In this document: positions 1 to 6,213 of the stretch, piece after piece
How the letters are laid out: each line of letters begins with the position of its first letter
Numbering within the stretch: position 1 is the stretch's first letter
Virus record (IMG/VR): IMGVR_UViG_3300011432_000030
Location: 1-39,895 of that record
DNA length: 39,895 nt
DNA from: a virus
Strand: one strand, 5' to 3'
Program-made: the position numbers and the translations under genes
The notes under the pieces: model-generated
Database searches by the model: none
What the model saw: the letters and a program-made list of their open reading frames with translations, nothing else
Told to the model about the DNA's origin: nothing

Positions 1-12
1 CCATTGGTATCC
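1..12. repeat. Terminal direct repeat, left copy
   Basis: The first 12 bases, CCATTGGTATCC, are identical to the last 12 bases of the window (39884-39895). This is what a circular or circularly permuted phage genome looks like when it is cut open with a short overlap, or when a cohesive-end sequence is kept at both ends. Twelve bases is shorter than usual assembly k-mers, so a biological end (cos-like) is possible but not shown. Confidence 0.7.
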
Positions 13-28
13 CCTTTAACGTTAAAGG
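13..28. promoter_or_regulatory. 16-bp perfect palindrome CCTTTAACGTTAAAGG
   Basis: A perfect 16-bp dyad lies right beside the terminal repeat. On the circular map it is about 100 bp upstream of the terminase small-subunit candidate (start at 39825, leftward). Such a site could bind a terminase or a dimeric regulator. Only the symmetry is seen; the function is inferred from position. Confidence 0.45.
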
Positions 29-47
29 TTGGGAAGGACCCAAATTT

Positions 48-94
48 TTCTCAAGTATGAGAAATAGGGCATGGGCTGTTCTCGCAAATGAGAA
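48..94. promoter_or_regulatory. Two tandem 16-bp dyads spaced 31 bp apart
   Basis: TTCTCAAGTATGAGAA (48-63) and TTCTCGCAAATGAGAA (79-94) are two related 16-bp imperfect palindromes sharing the arms TTCTC and TGAGAA. Their centres are 31 bp apart, about three helical turns, so both sites would face the same side of the DNA. They resemble paired operators, or the repeated terminase-binding R sites of lambda cosB, which is in line with their position upstream of the terminase genes. Confidence 0.5.
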
Positions 95-140
95 ATGCTC
101 GCATTGGCCCCTGGCTTGGCTTATAGCGCGTTTTGATTGT

Positions 141-174
141 GTTTGGCTATGGTATGGTGGTGCACATACCAAAC
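141..174. promoter_or_regulatory. Bulged hairpin in the terminase upstream region
   Basis: GTTTGG, a 5-base bulge (CTATG), then GTATG on the left pair with CATAC and CAAAC on the right around an 8-base loop (157-164). The structure sits between the end of the leftward early operon (196) and the terminase start on the circular map. No T tract follows on either strand, so it is not a typical intrinsic terminator. It may be part of the packaging region. Confidence 0.35.
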
Positions 175-195
175 ATTTGTTTGGGTTCATACTGG

Positions 196-432
196 CTATT
201 GTCTGAGCCATAACGCGACGATCATGACAAAAGAGAACATGACCGCCCACCCCAAGAGGGTAATTGCGAACTTTATATCAATTATCTCTTTGTTTAGTTT
301 GTGTTCTTCTTCAGTCATGGGTTTAAATAACCTGAGCGATTCAGCCTTAGCCTCATCCACGGTTGGGCACACCAGTATATCTGCTTTACGTATGGGCTTG
401 TCCCACATCATCACTGTGCAGTGTTCTTTCAT
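196..432 (-). CDS. Small protein with one C-terminal membrane segment
   Basis: This 78-residue protein has a soluble N-terminal part with acidic and lysine-rich stretches, and one hydrophobic segment near residues 55-76 ending in LRQ, so it is probably anchored in the inner membrane by its C-terminus. It overlaps the preceding gene by ATGA (429-432), which makes the start secure. It is the last gene of the leftward early operon before the terminase upstream region. No family is recognised. A lysis or host-takeover role is possible but unsupported. Confidence 0.6.
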   Translation of the reverse strand: MKEHCTVMMWDKPIRKADILVCPTVDEAKAESLRLFKPMTEEEHKLNKEIIDIKFAITLLGWAVMFSFVMIVALWLRQ

Positions 433-926
433 ACTGTGAATCGTTCAGGCCACAAGGCTTTAGCGATGGGCAACAGTTCAGTCTTGAGTTCATCAACCCC
501 TTCCTTGGGCCATGCTGTGACCGGGGCGACCTTGACCACGGACTTGACCCACCTGGTCATGTCCTGTAGATGAGCGAACCATGCAGGGGCTACCTTGCGC
601 TCGGTCTGTTCTTTGGGTTCATCTGTGGGGCACATGAGCAGGAGCATCTGTTTGGGGTCACTGAACCTTGGTGGGTTGGATGCTACCCGCATGTAGACCT
701 TGGCCTTGAGCGGGTTCAGTTTGGGACAGGTAGCAGCCAGGTATGCCGGCCAATCCCATTGTTCAGGGGCAGAGGCTTTGAGTCTGAGTAATTCTTGCCC
801 CTGCATTAATACTTCAACCAGGGTATCGTTAGCCTTGCCCAGGGTGGCTTGTTGCAGGGCTTGGATAACGTCCTCTCGGTCGTTTATGCGGCGGATTAAG
901 GATTTAACTTCTGCGGGCGGGTTCAT
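429..926 (-). CDS. DUF3102-like phage protein
   Basis: The 165-residue protein starts at the ATG whose first base overlaps the upstream stop (GAATGA, 923-926), rather than at the longer in-frame start at 974. A stretch of residues ~35-85 (ELLRLKAS...W..YLAATCP...KVYMRVASNP) resembles the pattern of DUF3102 proteins, in which a helical stretch precedes an aromatic/cysteine motif and a YMR-type motif. DUF3102 has no settled function and is common in phages and plasmids. It is coupled to the HTH-like gene before it and the membrane protein after it. Family assignment is by eye only. Confidence 0.6.
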   Translation of the reverse strand: MNPPAEVKSLIRRINDREDVIQALQQATLGKANDTLVEVLMQGQELLRLKASAPEQWDWPAYLAATCPKLNPLKAKVYMRVASNPPRFSDPKQMLLLMCPTDEPKEQTERKVAPAWFAHLQDMTRWVKSVVKVAPVTAWPKEGVDELKTELLPIAKALWPERFTV

Positions 927-1333
927 TCCAGTTTCATGTGATCGGTTTTGATTTCGGGAAACTTTTCCTTCCATTTAGCCACCCATCGGCCAAGGCTTTG
1001 TTTGTCTCGACCGTGCATAGAAGCTATTTGGGTCAGGGACAGGGGGCGTAAGCGTGTCAAGAATATCCAGCACGCGATTACAGCCCGGACCTCGATGCCG
1101 TCTCCGTTTTGGATACCCTTTCGGCCGGGCTGATAGATCCATTCAAGGATCTTCTGCAAAACGCTTATTGCCGCCGCAATATCAACTTGGGAAACGTCGC
1201 CTGTGTCGAAGCCCAGGTTCTTGTCAACGGCGTCATAATCGAAGTCTTGAGACGGGACGGCCATGCTGCCATCGTCGAAGGCCGTTTCTTGCACGAAAAT
1301 ACTATTAGTAGTGGCTGGATAGTCTGTCAACAC
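923..1333 (-). CDS. Small HTH-like DNA-binding protein, possible regulator
   Basis: The 136-residue ORF begins at GTG 1333 and has an acidic N-terminal half. Residues ~80-125 (RAVIACWIF...RPLSLTQIASMHGRDKQSLGRWVAKW) read like a helix-turn-helix in which LTQIASMHGRDKQSLGRWV is the recognition unit. A good promoter (TTGACA, 17 bp, TAATAG) lies inside the first 11 codons, so the functional start may be the ATG at 1264. The gene follows directly after the pentamer array and heads a coupled trio ending before the terminase region. A role in late or terminase-region control is inference. Confidence 0.6.
   Translation of the reverse strand: MLTDYPATTNSIFVQETAFDDGSMAVPSQDFDYDAVDKNLGFDTGDVSQVDIAAAISVLQKILEWIYQPGRKGIQNGDGIEVRAVIACWIFLTRLRPLSLTQIASMHGRDKQSLGRWVAKWKEKFPEIKTDHMKLE
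1302..1330 (-). promoter_or_regulatory. Sigma70-type promoter, leftward
   Basis: On the minus strand a perfect -35 TTGACA (1325-1330) is followed after 17 bp by TAATAG (1302-1307). It would drive the HTH-like gene, the DUF3102-like gene and the membrane gene, and lies just beyond the pentamer array. If used, the transcript would start near 1295 and the HTH-like protein would begin at ATG 1264 instead of GTG 1333. Confidence 0.5.
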
Positions 1334-1363
1334 TTAATATTGTGTTGTTTCAGACATTACAGA

Positions 1364-1893
1364 ATTGCCTGCCTTGCCATGCCTCGCCACACCCAGACGT
1401 GCCGTGCCCCGCCAAGCCACACCCAGCCACACCACGCCTGCCTAGCCTAGACAAGCCTCGCCATGCCGAGCCGGGCAACGCCGCGCCTTGCCGAACCTCG
1501 CCTCGCCTCGCCAAGCCTGCCGGGCCACACCTTGCCGTGCCCAGCCAAGCCTCACCTTGACAAGCCTCGCCTCGCCATGCCATGCCCTACCCGGACATGC
1601 CTGCCTTGCCTAGCCTGACCCAGCACCGCCTTGACACGCCCAGACTTGCCTTGCCTTGCCCCGACTGCCCAGCCTAACCCCGGCGTGCCATGCCCAGCCT
1701 AACCATAACATGCCTCACCCCGCCAAACCGCGCCTCGCCTGCCAAGCCCAACCTTGACATGCCTCGCCTCGCCTGCCACACCCAGCACTGACTCGCCTCG
1801 CCTTGCCTGCCAAGCCCCGCCTGCCCAGGCCTGCCACGCCGAGCCTTGCCGGGCCCGGACATGCCATGCCGTGCCTGGCCCAGCCCCGCCTGC
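1364..1893. repeat. Degenerate pentanucleotide array (GCCNN)n, ~530 bp
   Basis: About a hundred consecutive 5-base units carry GCC (sometimes ACC, GAC or GCA) followed by two freely varying bases, as in TTGCC ATGCC TCGCC ACACC. The phase slips by a base only occasionally. The plus strand is strongly C-rich and G-poor and the minus strand is GGC-rich. Because the period is not a multiple of three, every frame gives pseudo-periodic peptides; two leftward open stretches (1350-1583, 1674-1862) encode only A-R-G-rich five-residue repeats. It fills the whole gap between the genes ending at 1894 and starting at 1333, and no gene is supported in it. An origin, recombination or packaging role is conceivable. 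Confidence 0.85.
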
Positions 1894-2391
1894 CTAAGCT
1901 ACTTCCAATTCTTCAATGGCGTTGAACACCGATTCGAAGAACTGTTTGTAATCTGAATAGCGTTGTTTCCATTCCCTCAGTTCGGCCATGGCAGCATCGA
2001 GGATCTGGGATTTGTAATCCTCATTCTTTGATGCCACTTGGATAGGAACATACGCCGTGCCTTCGAATTTGGTTTCGGTATCGCTGGCTTGAACGGAAAC
2101 GAACGCTCGCACGATGGGCTGTTCTTGTGGGGGCATGTCGCATTGAATGACGCGCACCGAACGAATCAACCCTCGGGCTTGGTCCTGTCTCCACTCCTCA
2201 GCCGCTACTGAATCATCCCATTCAAAGAACGCGTGCAATGGGTTCTCTTTGGGGCGTGCGGCATCCACAACCATTGCTGGCTTGATGCACCCCTGTTTCT
2301 TTTGGATTCGGTGAAGCTCGCGCCCCACAATAGGAACATGCCCAGATGAAACTTTAGAGTTGGGCATTGCGATGTATTTAATCTTTGCCAT
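1894..2391 (-). CDS. Conserved phage protein of unknown function
   Basis: The 165-residue protein has a central motif LHAFFEWDDSVAAEEWR (about residues 52-68) that I recall from uncharacterised phage proteins, and a glutamate/lysine-rich helical C-terminus (AAMAELREWKQRY..YKQFFESVFNAIEELE). Three bases separate it from the possible RAMP-fold gene upstream, so the two are probably cotranslated and may work together. No catalytic motif is visible. Its stop codon abuts the pentamer array. Confidence 0.6.
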   Translation of the reverse strand: MAKIKYIAMPNSKVSSGHVPIVGRELHRIQKKQGCIKPAMVVDAARPKENPLHAFFEWDDSVAAEEWRQDQARGLIRSVRVIQCDMPPQEQPIVRAFVSVQASDTETKFEGTAYVPIQVASKNEDYKSQILDAAMAELREWKQRYSDYKQFFESVFNAIEELEVA

Positions 2392-2394
2392 AGG

Positions 2395-3021
2395 TCATTT
2401 CACGTGAAACATTCCAAAACTACCGTTGCATTGCGGCCGCCATTCACCGACCCCGATAGCGAACCCGCCCACGTTGAACAGGTTCACGATTTCCTCGGCG
2501 CTGAGCACCCCCTCGTTGTATCTGATTGTGAGTTTGCACTCCCACTGTCGGAACTCACCACGGAAGCGAATATCAGCCGCGCCCATGCCTACCCGTACCA
2601 TGTCCTGGCGTATAGTTGGGGTTCCGCTGATTTCGATCATGTCTCCGACGATGTGAAATGCGCCACGGGCTTCAACCTTCGTGACCCCGTGCACATGTGA
2701 GCAGGCGTCCACAGCCGCGCTCTTGAACGCTACTGCAGGGAAACCATGCTTGCCATTGGGCAGGTGATACAGGCTATCCTGGAAGTCCTGCTCTGGGTTC
2801 TTGGCTGGCCGTTCGGTCTTGGCTTTCTGCATCTGCTTTTCAAGCATCATGGTTTCAGCTTTCTCTGACCATGCGTGACAGATCAGCGAGCTATCACCGA
2901 TAATGGTGATTTCAATGTGCCTGATGTTCATCTTCGGCAATTGCACGTCGACCTTGACGCTGGCTGCTTTGCCGTTTCCGTTTGTGTGTTTAGCTATGCG
3001 GTTCTTTTCTAGTGTTTTCAT
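2395..3021 (-). CDS. Phage protein with RAMP/Cas7-like features
   Basis: I chose the ATG at 3021 because AAAGGA precedes it closely; the upstream in-frame ATG (3045) has no such site. The 208-residue protein contains an N-terminal beta-strand region (IRHIEITIIGDSSLICHAW), a charged linker rich in Lys/Glu, the segment GFPAVAFKSAAVDAC (~95-110), and a glycine-rich end GGFAIGVGEWRPQCNGSFG. Strand-rich ends with a G-x-G...R...G-x-F loop recall RAMP-fold RNA-binding proteins such as Cas7, although no CRISPR array or cas gene is present. Function unknown; a nucleic-acid-binding role is inference. Confidence 0.6.
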   Translation of the reverse strand: MKTLEKNRIAKHTNGNGKAASVKVDVQLPKMNIRHIEITIIGDSSLICHAWSEKAETMMLEKQMQKAKTERPAKNPEQDFQDSLYHLPNGKHGFPAVAFKSAAVDACSHVHGVTKVEARGAFHIVGDMIEISGTPTIRQDMVRVGMGAADIRFRGEFRQWECKLTIRYNEGVLSAEEIVNLFNVGGFAIGVGEWRPQCNGSFGMFHVK

Positions 3022-3088
3022 TTTTCCTTTGGGTTTATGGTTCATTGGGTTTAACTAAATCTGTAAGAAAAACATGGTCATATTTCTT

Positions 3089-3349
3089 TCAGCCAGCGTT
3101 GAACGACGCGCAGATTACGCCCTGCGGTTTGTCGGTTTCTCCTAGGTATTCCACGGTCACTTGGTCTGGTGATTTGCACCACCCGATGTAAGCGTGTCTT
3201 GCCCAATCCATCTGTATATTGCCCAATCCACTAGGCCCGCCACTTGGGTTCATGTTGCGAGCTGCGGCCTCATCGGGTGCAGCCACAACAGCAGAATCGT
3301 ATGTGTCGTATCCGTCCTCCTGGGTCTGTGATATTTTGAATAGTTTCAT
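3089..3349 (-). CDS. Small conserved phage protein, unknown
   Basis: This 86-residue protein begins MKLFKISQTQEDGYDTYDSAVV and ends GVICASFNAG. The pattern of a short strand, a tyrosine/aspartate-rich segment and the block WCKSPDQVTVEYLGETD is familiar from uncharacterised small proteins scattered among phages and bacteria. It is coupled to the VRR-NUC gene by ATGA (3346-3349). There is no membrane segment or metal-binding motif. The 67 bases before the next gene downstream hold nothing recognisable. Confidence 0.65.
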   Translation of the reverse strand: MKLFKISQTQEDGYDTYDSAVVAAPDEAAARNMNPSGGPSGLGNIQMDWARHAYIGWCKSPDQVTVEYLGETDKPQGVICASFNAG

Positions 3350-3750
3350 AATAGTGCGATAAATTCATCCATGCTCCTCACGGTGTGTACGGTATGGCCA
3401 AGCATCTGCATTTCTTTAGCCCAGCCCTGTTGATCCGGGTCGAGCTTGCCCCCGGGCCGTTTAACCTCGATACACAAGACACGACCAGGAGCGAATATGG
3501 TGAAGTCCTGACAGCCGGCCGCTATCGTGCTGCGTTTATCGGTTCGAGCGTGGATATACTTCCACTTGGGCCATTGTGCGTTGCAATAGCGTATGATCTG
3601 GTCGTGCAGGTCCAGCTCGCGTTCGATCTTGGCTTTGATGGCCCGGCTTATGTCCCGAAGTGAACCATCGGCAATCACGCTTCGGCCACGGACATCTTTC
3701 CGCAGCCAGGCGTCGTATTGTTGGTTGGTCCAGTTCATGGGCCGGTCCAT
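3346..3750 (-). CDS. VRR-NUC domain nuclease
   Basis: The 134-residue protein matches a stand-alone VRR-NUC nuclease, a PD-(D/E)xK-type fold. The C-terminal half carries GCQDFTIFAPGRVLCIEVKRPGGKLDPDQQGWAKEM..LGHTV, where D of GCQDF, E of IEVK and the following lysine are the expected metal-binding and catalytic residues. A basic N-terminus includes a possible DNA-contact helix. Phage VRR-NUC proteins act as structure-specific endonucleases in replication or recombination. It starts with ATG 3750 behind GGAGG of the preceding gene end; an alternative start is the Met at residue 5. It belongs to a tightly coupled set with the small membrane protein and HTH-like gene upstream. Confidence 0.85.
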   Translation of the reverse strand: MDRPMNWTNQQYDAWLRKDVRGRSVIADGSLRDISRAIKAKIERELDLHDQIIRYCNAQWPKWKYIHARTDKRSTIAAGCQDFTIFAPGRVLCIEVKRPGGKLDPDQQGWAKEMQMLGHTVHTVRSMDEFIALL

Positions 3751-3754
3751 TCTT

Positions 3755-3934
3755 TCACTTGTCCCTCCATTTCCAGGTTGTGGTGCCGTTCTTCGGGTTC
3801 ACAAGCCACTCGGCATAGCCACGTTTTACGGCTTCGGATTTGAATTTGCTGCACCATGAATTAGCTACCATTGCGGCCACGAATCCAACCATAAACCCAC
3901 CAGTCAAAAACAAGAGTGACGACAGTGTTGTCAT
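3755..3934 (-). CDS. Small membrane-anchored protein, 59 residues
   Basis: A short gene fits exactly between its neighbours: its ATG overlaps the upstream stop (CCATGA) and its stop lies 4 bases before the VRR-NUC start. The N-terminal ~25 residues (MTTLSSLLFLTGGFMVGFVAA) are hydrophobic, giving one membrane segment with the C-terminus probably cytoplasmic. The tail KRGYAEWLVNPKNGTTTWKW is a pattern I recall from many small phage proteins of this layout, which supports real coding. Function unknown. Confidence 0.7.
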   Translation of the reverse strand: MTTLSSLLFLTGGFMVGFVAAMVANSWCSKFKSEAVKRGYAEWLVNPKNGTTTWKWRDK

Positions 3935-4149
3935 GGCAGCACCAGAACAACTCTCGTGTTAATCCGCACCACTCGCGGGTAGGGGATGACTTTGGAATCA
4001 TACAACCGATTTATCACGGTCGAGACCGGCACGCCCAGTTTATTGGCCTGTTCGAGTCGCCATTGTTTCATCGGAATCGCTCCTGGATGCCGTTCCAGGG
4101 CTTTTTCGGTCTTGAGTTTATAGAATGCTCTCCGTTCGGTTAGGGTCAT
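3931..4149 (-). CDS. Small HTH-like protein
   Basis: I chose ATG 4149, preceded by GGGAGG, over the longer open frame reaching 4263, which overlaps the neighbour. The 72-residue product MTLTERRAFYKLKTEKAL... contains WRLEQANKLGVPVSTVINRLYDSK (residues ~33-56), a convincing helix-turn-helix of the kind used by small phage regulators. A short strand-rich tail with several valines follows. It is coupled by ATGA to the membrane protein downstream. Its target is unknown. Confidence 0.65.
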   Translation of the reverse strand: MTLTERRAFYKLKTEKALERHPGAIPMKQWRLEQANKLGVPVSTVINRLYDSKVIPYPRVVRINTRVVLVLP

Positions 4150-4181
4150 AAATTCGCCTCCCTTCTCGATTTTTGGCAGGA

Positions 4182-4568
4182 TCATTCCCGCCCCTCCGTA
4201 GCGATGAAATGATCTATCCGATCGCACGCTACTTTGACCATGGCTTCGGGGGTTTTTGCCCACTCCCAGTCTGATGCAAATTGCGACGGCCAGTTTCCGA
4301 CATGAAATAACCTCTCAGATTCCAAAAGACCAAGGCCAAGAATTAGGCAGGGGTTCCTGTCTATTGAAGGATCCATCACGCTATCAAACAATCTGTCTGC
4401 ATCTCTGGGGTTCATCTTGTTGTGCAATGCAACCGCCCAGCCCCCAATGCACGCGGCTGTCCCGCAGTTTGGAATGCCGCAGCCCCGGCTAAAAAAGGCG
4501 CTCATTCTAAACTGTTTCGGCTCCTCGGTTATCTTCGTCTGTATCTGGCGCAATAAGTTAATGTTCAT
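4182..4568 (-). CDS. Conserved phage protein with Cys-rich motif
   Basis: Starting at ATG 4568 (AAAGAGAACCT upstream) the product is 128 residues. The block RGCGIPNCGTAACIGGWAVAL (about residues 29-49) followed by a helical segment, LGLLESERLFHVGNWPSQF, and a C-terminal helix is a layout I recall from uncharacterised phage proteins containing 'CGTAACIAGWA'. The four cysteines could bind a metal, but no enzyme class is assigned. About 78 bases upstream of the gene (4569-4646) carry no visible feature. Confidence 0.65.
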   Translation of the reverse strand: MNINLLRQIQTKITEEPKQFRMSAFFSRGCGIPNCGTAACIGGWAVALHNKMNPRDADRLFDSVMDPSIDRNPCLILGLGLLESERLFHVGNWPSQFASDWEWAKTPEAMVKVACDRIDHFIATEGRE

Positions 4569-4646
4569 AGGTTCTCTTTGCTCTGAAAGAATCGCCTTTG
4601 AGTTTGGCCCGCGCAAGAAACCAAAAATCTGTAATGGGTCGATATC

Positions 4647-5081
4647 TCATAAATTCGCCTCTTTCCAAGCTTTCAACTGTTCAGCCAGTTTCGTTCGTTC
4701 CATGGCTGCCGCGGCTGTCTCAGCAGGTTTCTCCAGTTCAGCCACGCGCCCGCTCTGTCTCAACACGCGATCCCGCTGCCAATTAACCCGCTTTTGTCTG
4801 GTCTGCATCCGGGCATCGAGCAAATCATCCTCAAACCGGCTCGGCTCGATTAAGTTATACAATCTCAGACTCTCCTCCCGTCTCTCCCGTCTATCTATCT
4901 TCCCTTTGATATACTGTATGACCAGGTGCAAATCTTCCTCGGTCCAGCCTCTCACCGCCCATTGTTCCCATCTCCCGTACGTGGGCATCTCATACCGCAT
5001 CTCTCGCATGGTCAGTGAACAATAAAGACTGTGCAGTTGCTTGCACCGTTCGAAGGAACAATCGGGGGCTGTGGCTGTCAT
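4647..5081 (-). CDS. Conserved phage protein, helical, possibly replication-linked
   Basis: ATG 5081 is preceded by AGGAGG, so I prefer it to the longer frame reaching 5228. The 144-residue protein contains REMRYEMPTYGRWEQWAVRGWTEEDLHLVIQYIK and RLYNLIEPSRFEDDL, a pattern I recall from small phage proteins and from C-terminal parts of replication-associated proteins. A charged coiled-coil-like C-terminus follows (AELEKPAETAAAAMERTKLAEQLKAWKEA). The gene is the first downstream of the structured non-coding stretch. A role in replication is a guess. Confidence 0.6.
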   Translation of the reverse strand: MTATAPDCSFERCKQLHSLYCSLTMREMRYEMPTYGRWEQWAVRGWTEEDLHLVIQYIKGKIDRRERREESLRLYNLIEPSRFEDDLLDARMQTRQKRVNWQRDRVLRQSGRVAELEKPAETAAAAMERTKLAEQLKAWKEANL

Positions 5082-5229
5082 GGGGCTAATCCTCCTGGGC
5101 CATAGGGCTTCATTGGTCCACCCCCTGTACTGTACGAGTAATGTACTGTTCCGGGCTTGTCCTGCGCGTCTCCTCCGAGCCAAACGTAAAACGGAAAGAA
5201 AACCAAAGAAAAGAAAGAACCCCCCCAAG

Positions 5230-5700
5230 AAAGATACGGGTCACTACGCAAGCCCATTTTGCTTCGTAGGCAGCCCTTAGAAAGAAAAGAAAGGGAAAAC
5301 TGTAATCCTCTGTACCCGTAGGTGGGTGGAACTGGTGGCTAGTTATTCCCCGGCTCGGTACCACTCCGCGGGACTCTTGGTTAATTAGACCAAGAGTTTC
5401 TGTGACATCCGAAGTCGTCACTTCATCAGCCGCAAAAAGCCGGGCCAGATGTGTCCTGCACATTCCACCCATGGACACCCACGGGTGCAAAGGACTAATG
5501 TTTTGCCTTCCTTGTTGGCCGGTGGGTAGGTCTGTCCCCGCGTGCCCTATCCACAGCACCCACCGTAGTGGGGCCGTGCATGTTTCAGCTAACCTATGTC
5601 GAGAAGCTGGGTCTCGTAAAGAAAAGTCCCGCCTGATCCTGAGACCAGGCGGGTTGTCATGTTCCAAGAAGATACTGCATTTTCCACTCTGGCGAGTGAA
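5230..5700 (-). ncRNA. Candidate structured RNA, hairpin-rich
   Basis: No convincing protein is encoded in 5082-5814, but strong inverted repeats line up. CTACG-C-AAGC/GCTT-CGTAG (5244-5269, enclosed by GGG/CCC), a perfect 9-bp stem ACTCTTGGT/ACCAAGAGT with a 7-base loop (5373-5397), GTGAC/GTCAC (5402-5420), CACC/GGTG (near 5478-5489), CCCAC/GTGGG (5559-5572), an 8-bp stem (5628-5653) and CACTC/GAGTG (5685-5698). Pyrimidine-rich linkers occur on the minus strand, which matches the surrounding operon, so I assign that strand tentatively. It could be a large phage RNA or a long leader of the gene at 5081. The family is not recognised. Confidence 0.4.
5617..5653 (-). terminator. Intrinsic terminator-like hairpin, leftward
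   Basis: An 8-bp perfect stem CCCGCCTG/CAGGCGGG (5628-5635 with 5646-5653) with a 10-base loop is followed on the minus strand by ACTTTTCTTT. It would end leftward transcripts arriving from the small genes at 5815-6420. GGTCTC (5610-5615) can alternatively pair with GAGACC (5641-5646), which overlaps the loop and one base of the stem, so an antiterminator-like switch is possible. Confidence 0.5.
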
Positions 5701-5814
5701 AACCCTAAATCTCTCACTGTTCTTGGCACGACTCCAGTAAGGTATACACCCCATATTCAAGGCGCAAGTAATTTCTGTAAAATAATCCATTTAGGGTCCA
5801 GATTTCCTAACTTT

Positions 5815-6009
5815 TCACCTTTTCGATTTCAAGATTTTGGTCAGGTCGTTTACAATCCCCCTGAAAAGCATTGCATCATGAGCGTATTGGACGGCGAATT
5901 TATGGAGTCCCCCCTCTGTCATAGCCCGCTTGTGGCGGTGTATATGCCAAATTTGCTCCTCGTATTCGGCGATTAATGCTTTAAGTTTTTTCTTCATGGA
6001 TCGGGTCAT
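5815..6009 (-). CDS. Small basic helical protein
   Basis: The 64-residue protein MTRSMKKKLKALIAEYEEQI... is rich in Lys, Arg and His and looks like two amphipathic helices (residues ~5-22 and ~30-60). Its ATGA overlaps the stop of the zinc-ribbon gene (6006-6009). It is the last gene before the hairpin-rich non-coding stretch. No family is recognised; nucleic-acid binding would fit its charge, without further support. Confidence 0.55.
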   Translation of the reverse strand: MTRSMKKKLKALIAEYEEQIWHIHRHKRAMTEGGLHKFAVQYAHDAMLFRGIVNDLTKILKSKR

Positions 6010-6203
6010 TCGAAGTTGCAGCAGTGGTCTGTCTCATAAAGTTTTGCGCCGCACTCTTTGCAATATCCTTCCGTTATCTGCGCAAAAAGGATAAGCCTCG
6101 TCCCGGGGGTTAATCGGTCCAACTCCTTTCGAAGCATCTCTACAGGGTTAAAAACGATTTGCTTAAAATATTCTGGTTCGTTCATTGAGCTAATGTTTCC
6201 CAT
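6006..6203 (-). CDS. Small zinc-ribbon-like protein
   Basis: This 65-residue protein ends with YCKECGAKLYETDHCCNFE, giving CxxC plus CC, a probable single zinc-binding site. The N-terminal part is an amphipathic helix (EYFKQIVFNPVEMLRKELDRL). ATG 6203 or ATG 6185 may be used; neither has a strong ribosome binding site. It sits between two small coupled genes. Function unknown. Confidence 0.55.
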   Translation of the reverse strand: MGNISSMNEPEYFKQIVFNPVEMLRKELDRLTPGTRLILFAQITEGYCKECGAKLYETDHCCNFE

Positions 6204-6213
6204 GCGAGTTTAC

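Noticed and set aside
1350-1862. Two minus-strand open frames in the pentamer array
   Set aside because: They encode only five-residue A-R-G-rich repeats created by the 5-base period read in triplets, without start signal or domain.
1364-1893. CRISPR array
   Set aside because: There are no 25-40 base identical repeats with spacers; the unit is five bases and degenerate.
5088-5150. ACAGTAC direct repeats and an 11-codon leader before the gene at 5081
   Set aside because: Two short repeats and a tiny frame ending in ATGA are suggestive but too short to support as a regulatory element.
5110-5790. 226-residue minus-strand open frame
   Set aside because: It runs through strong hairpins and pyrimidine tracts, overlaps the start of the gene at 5081, and the translation has no protein-like pattern. 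I treat the stretch as non-coding.
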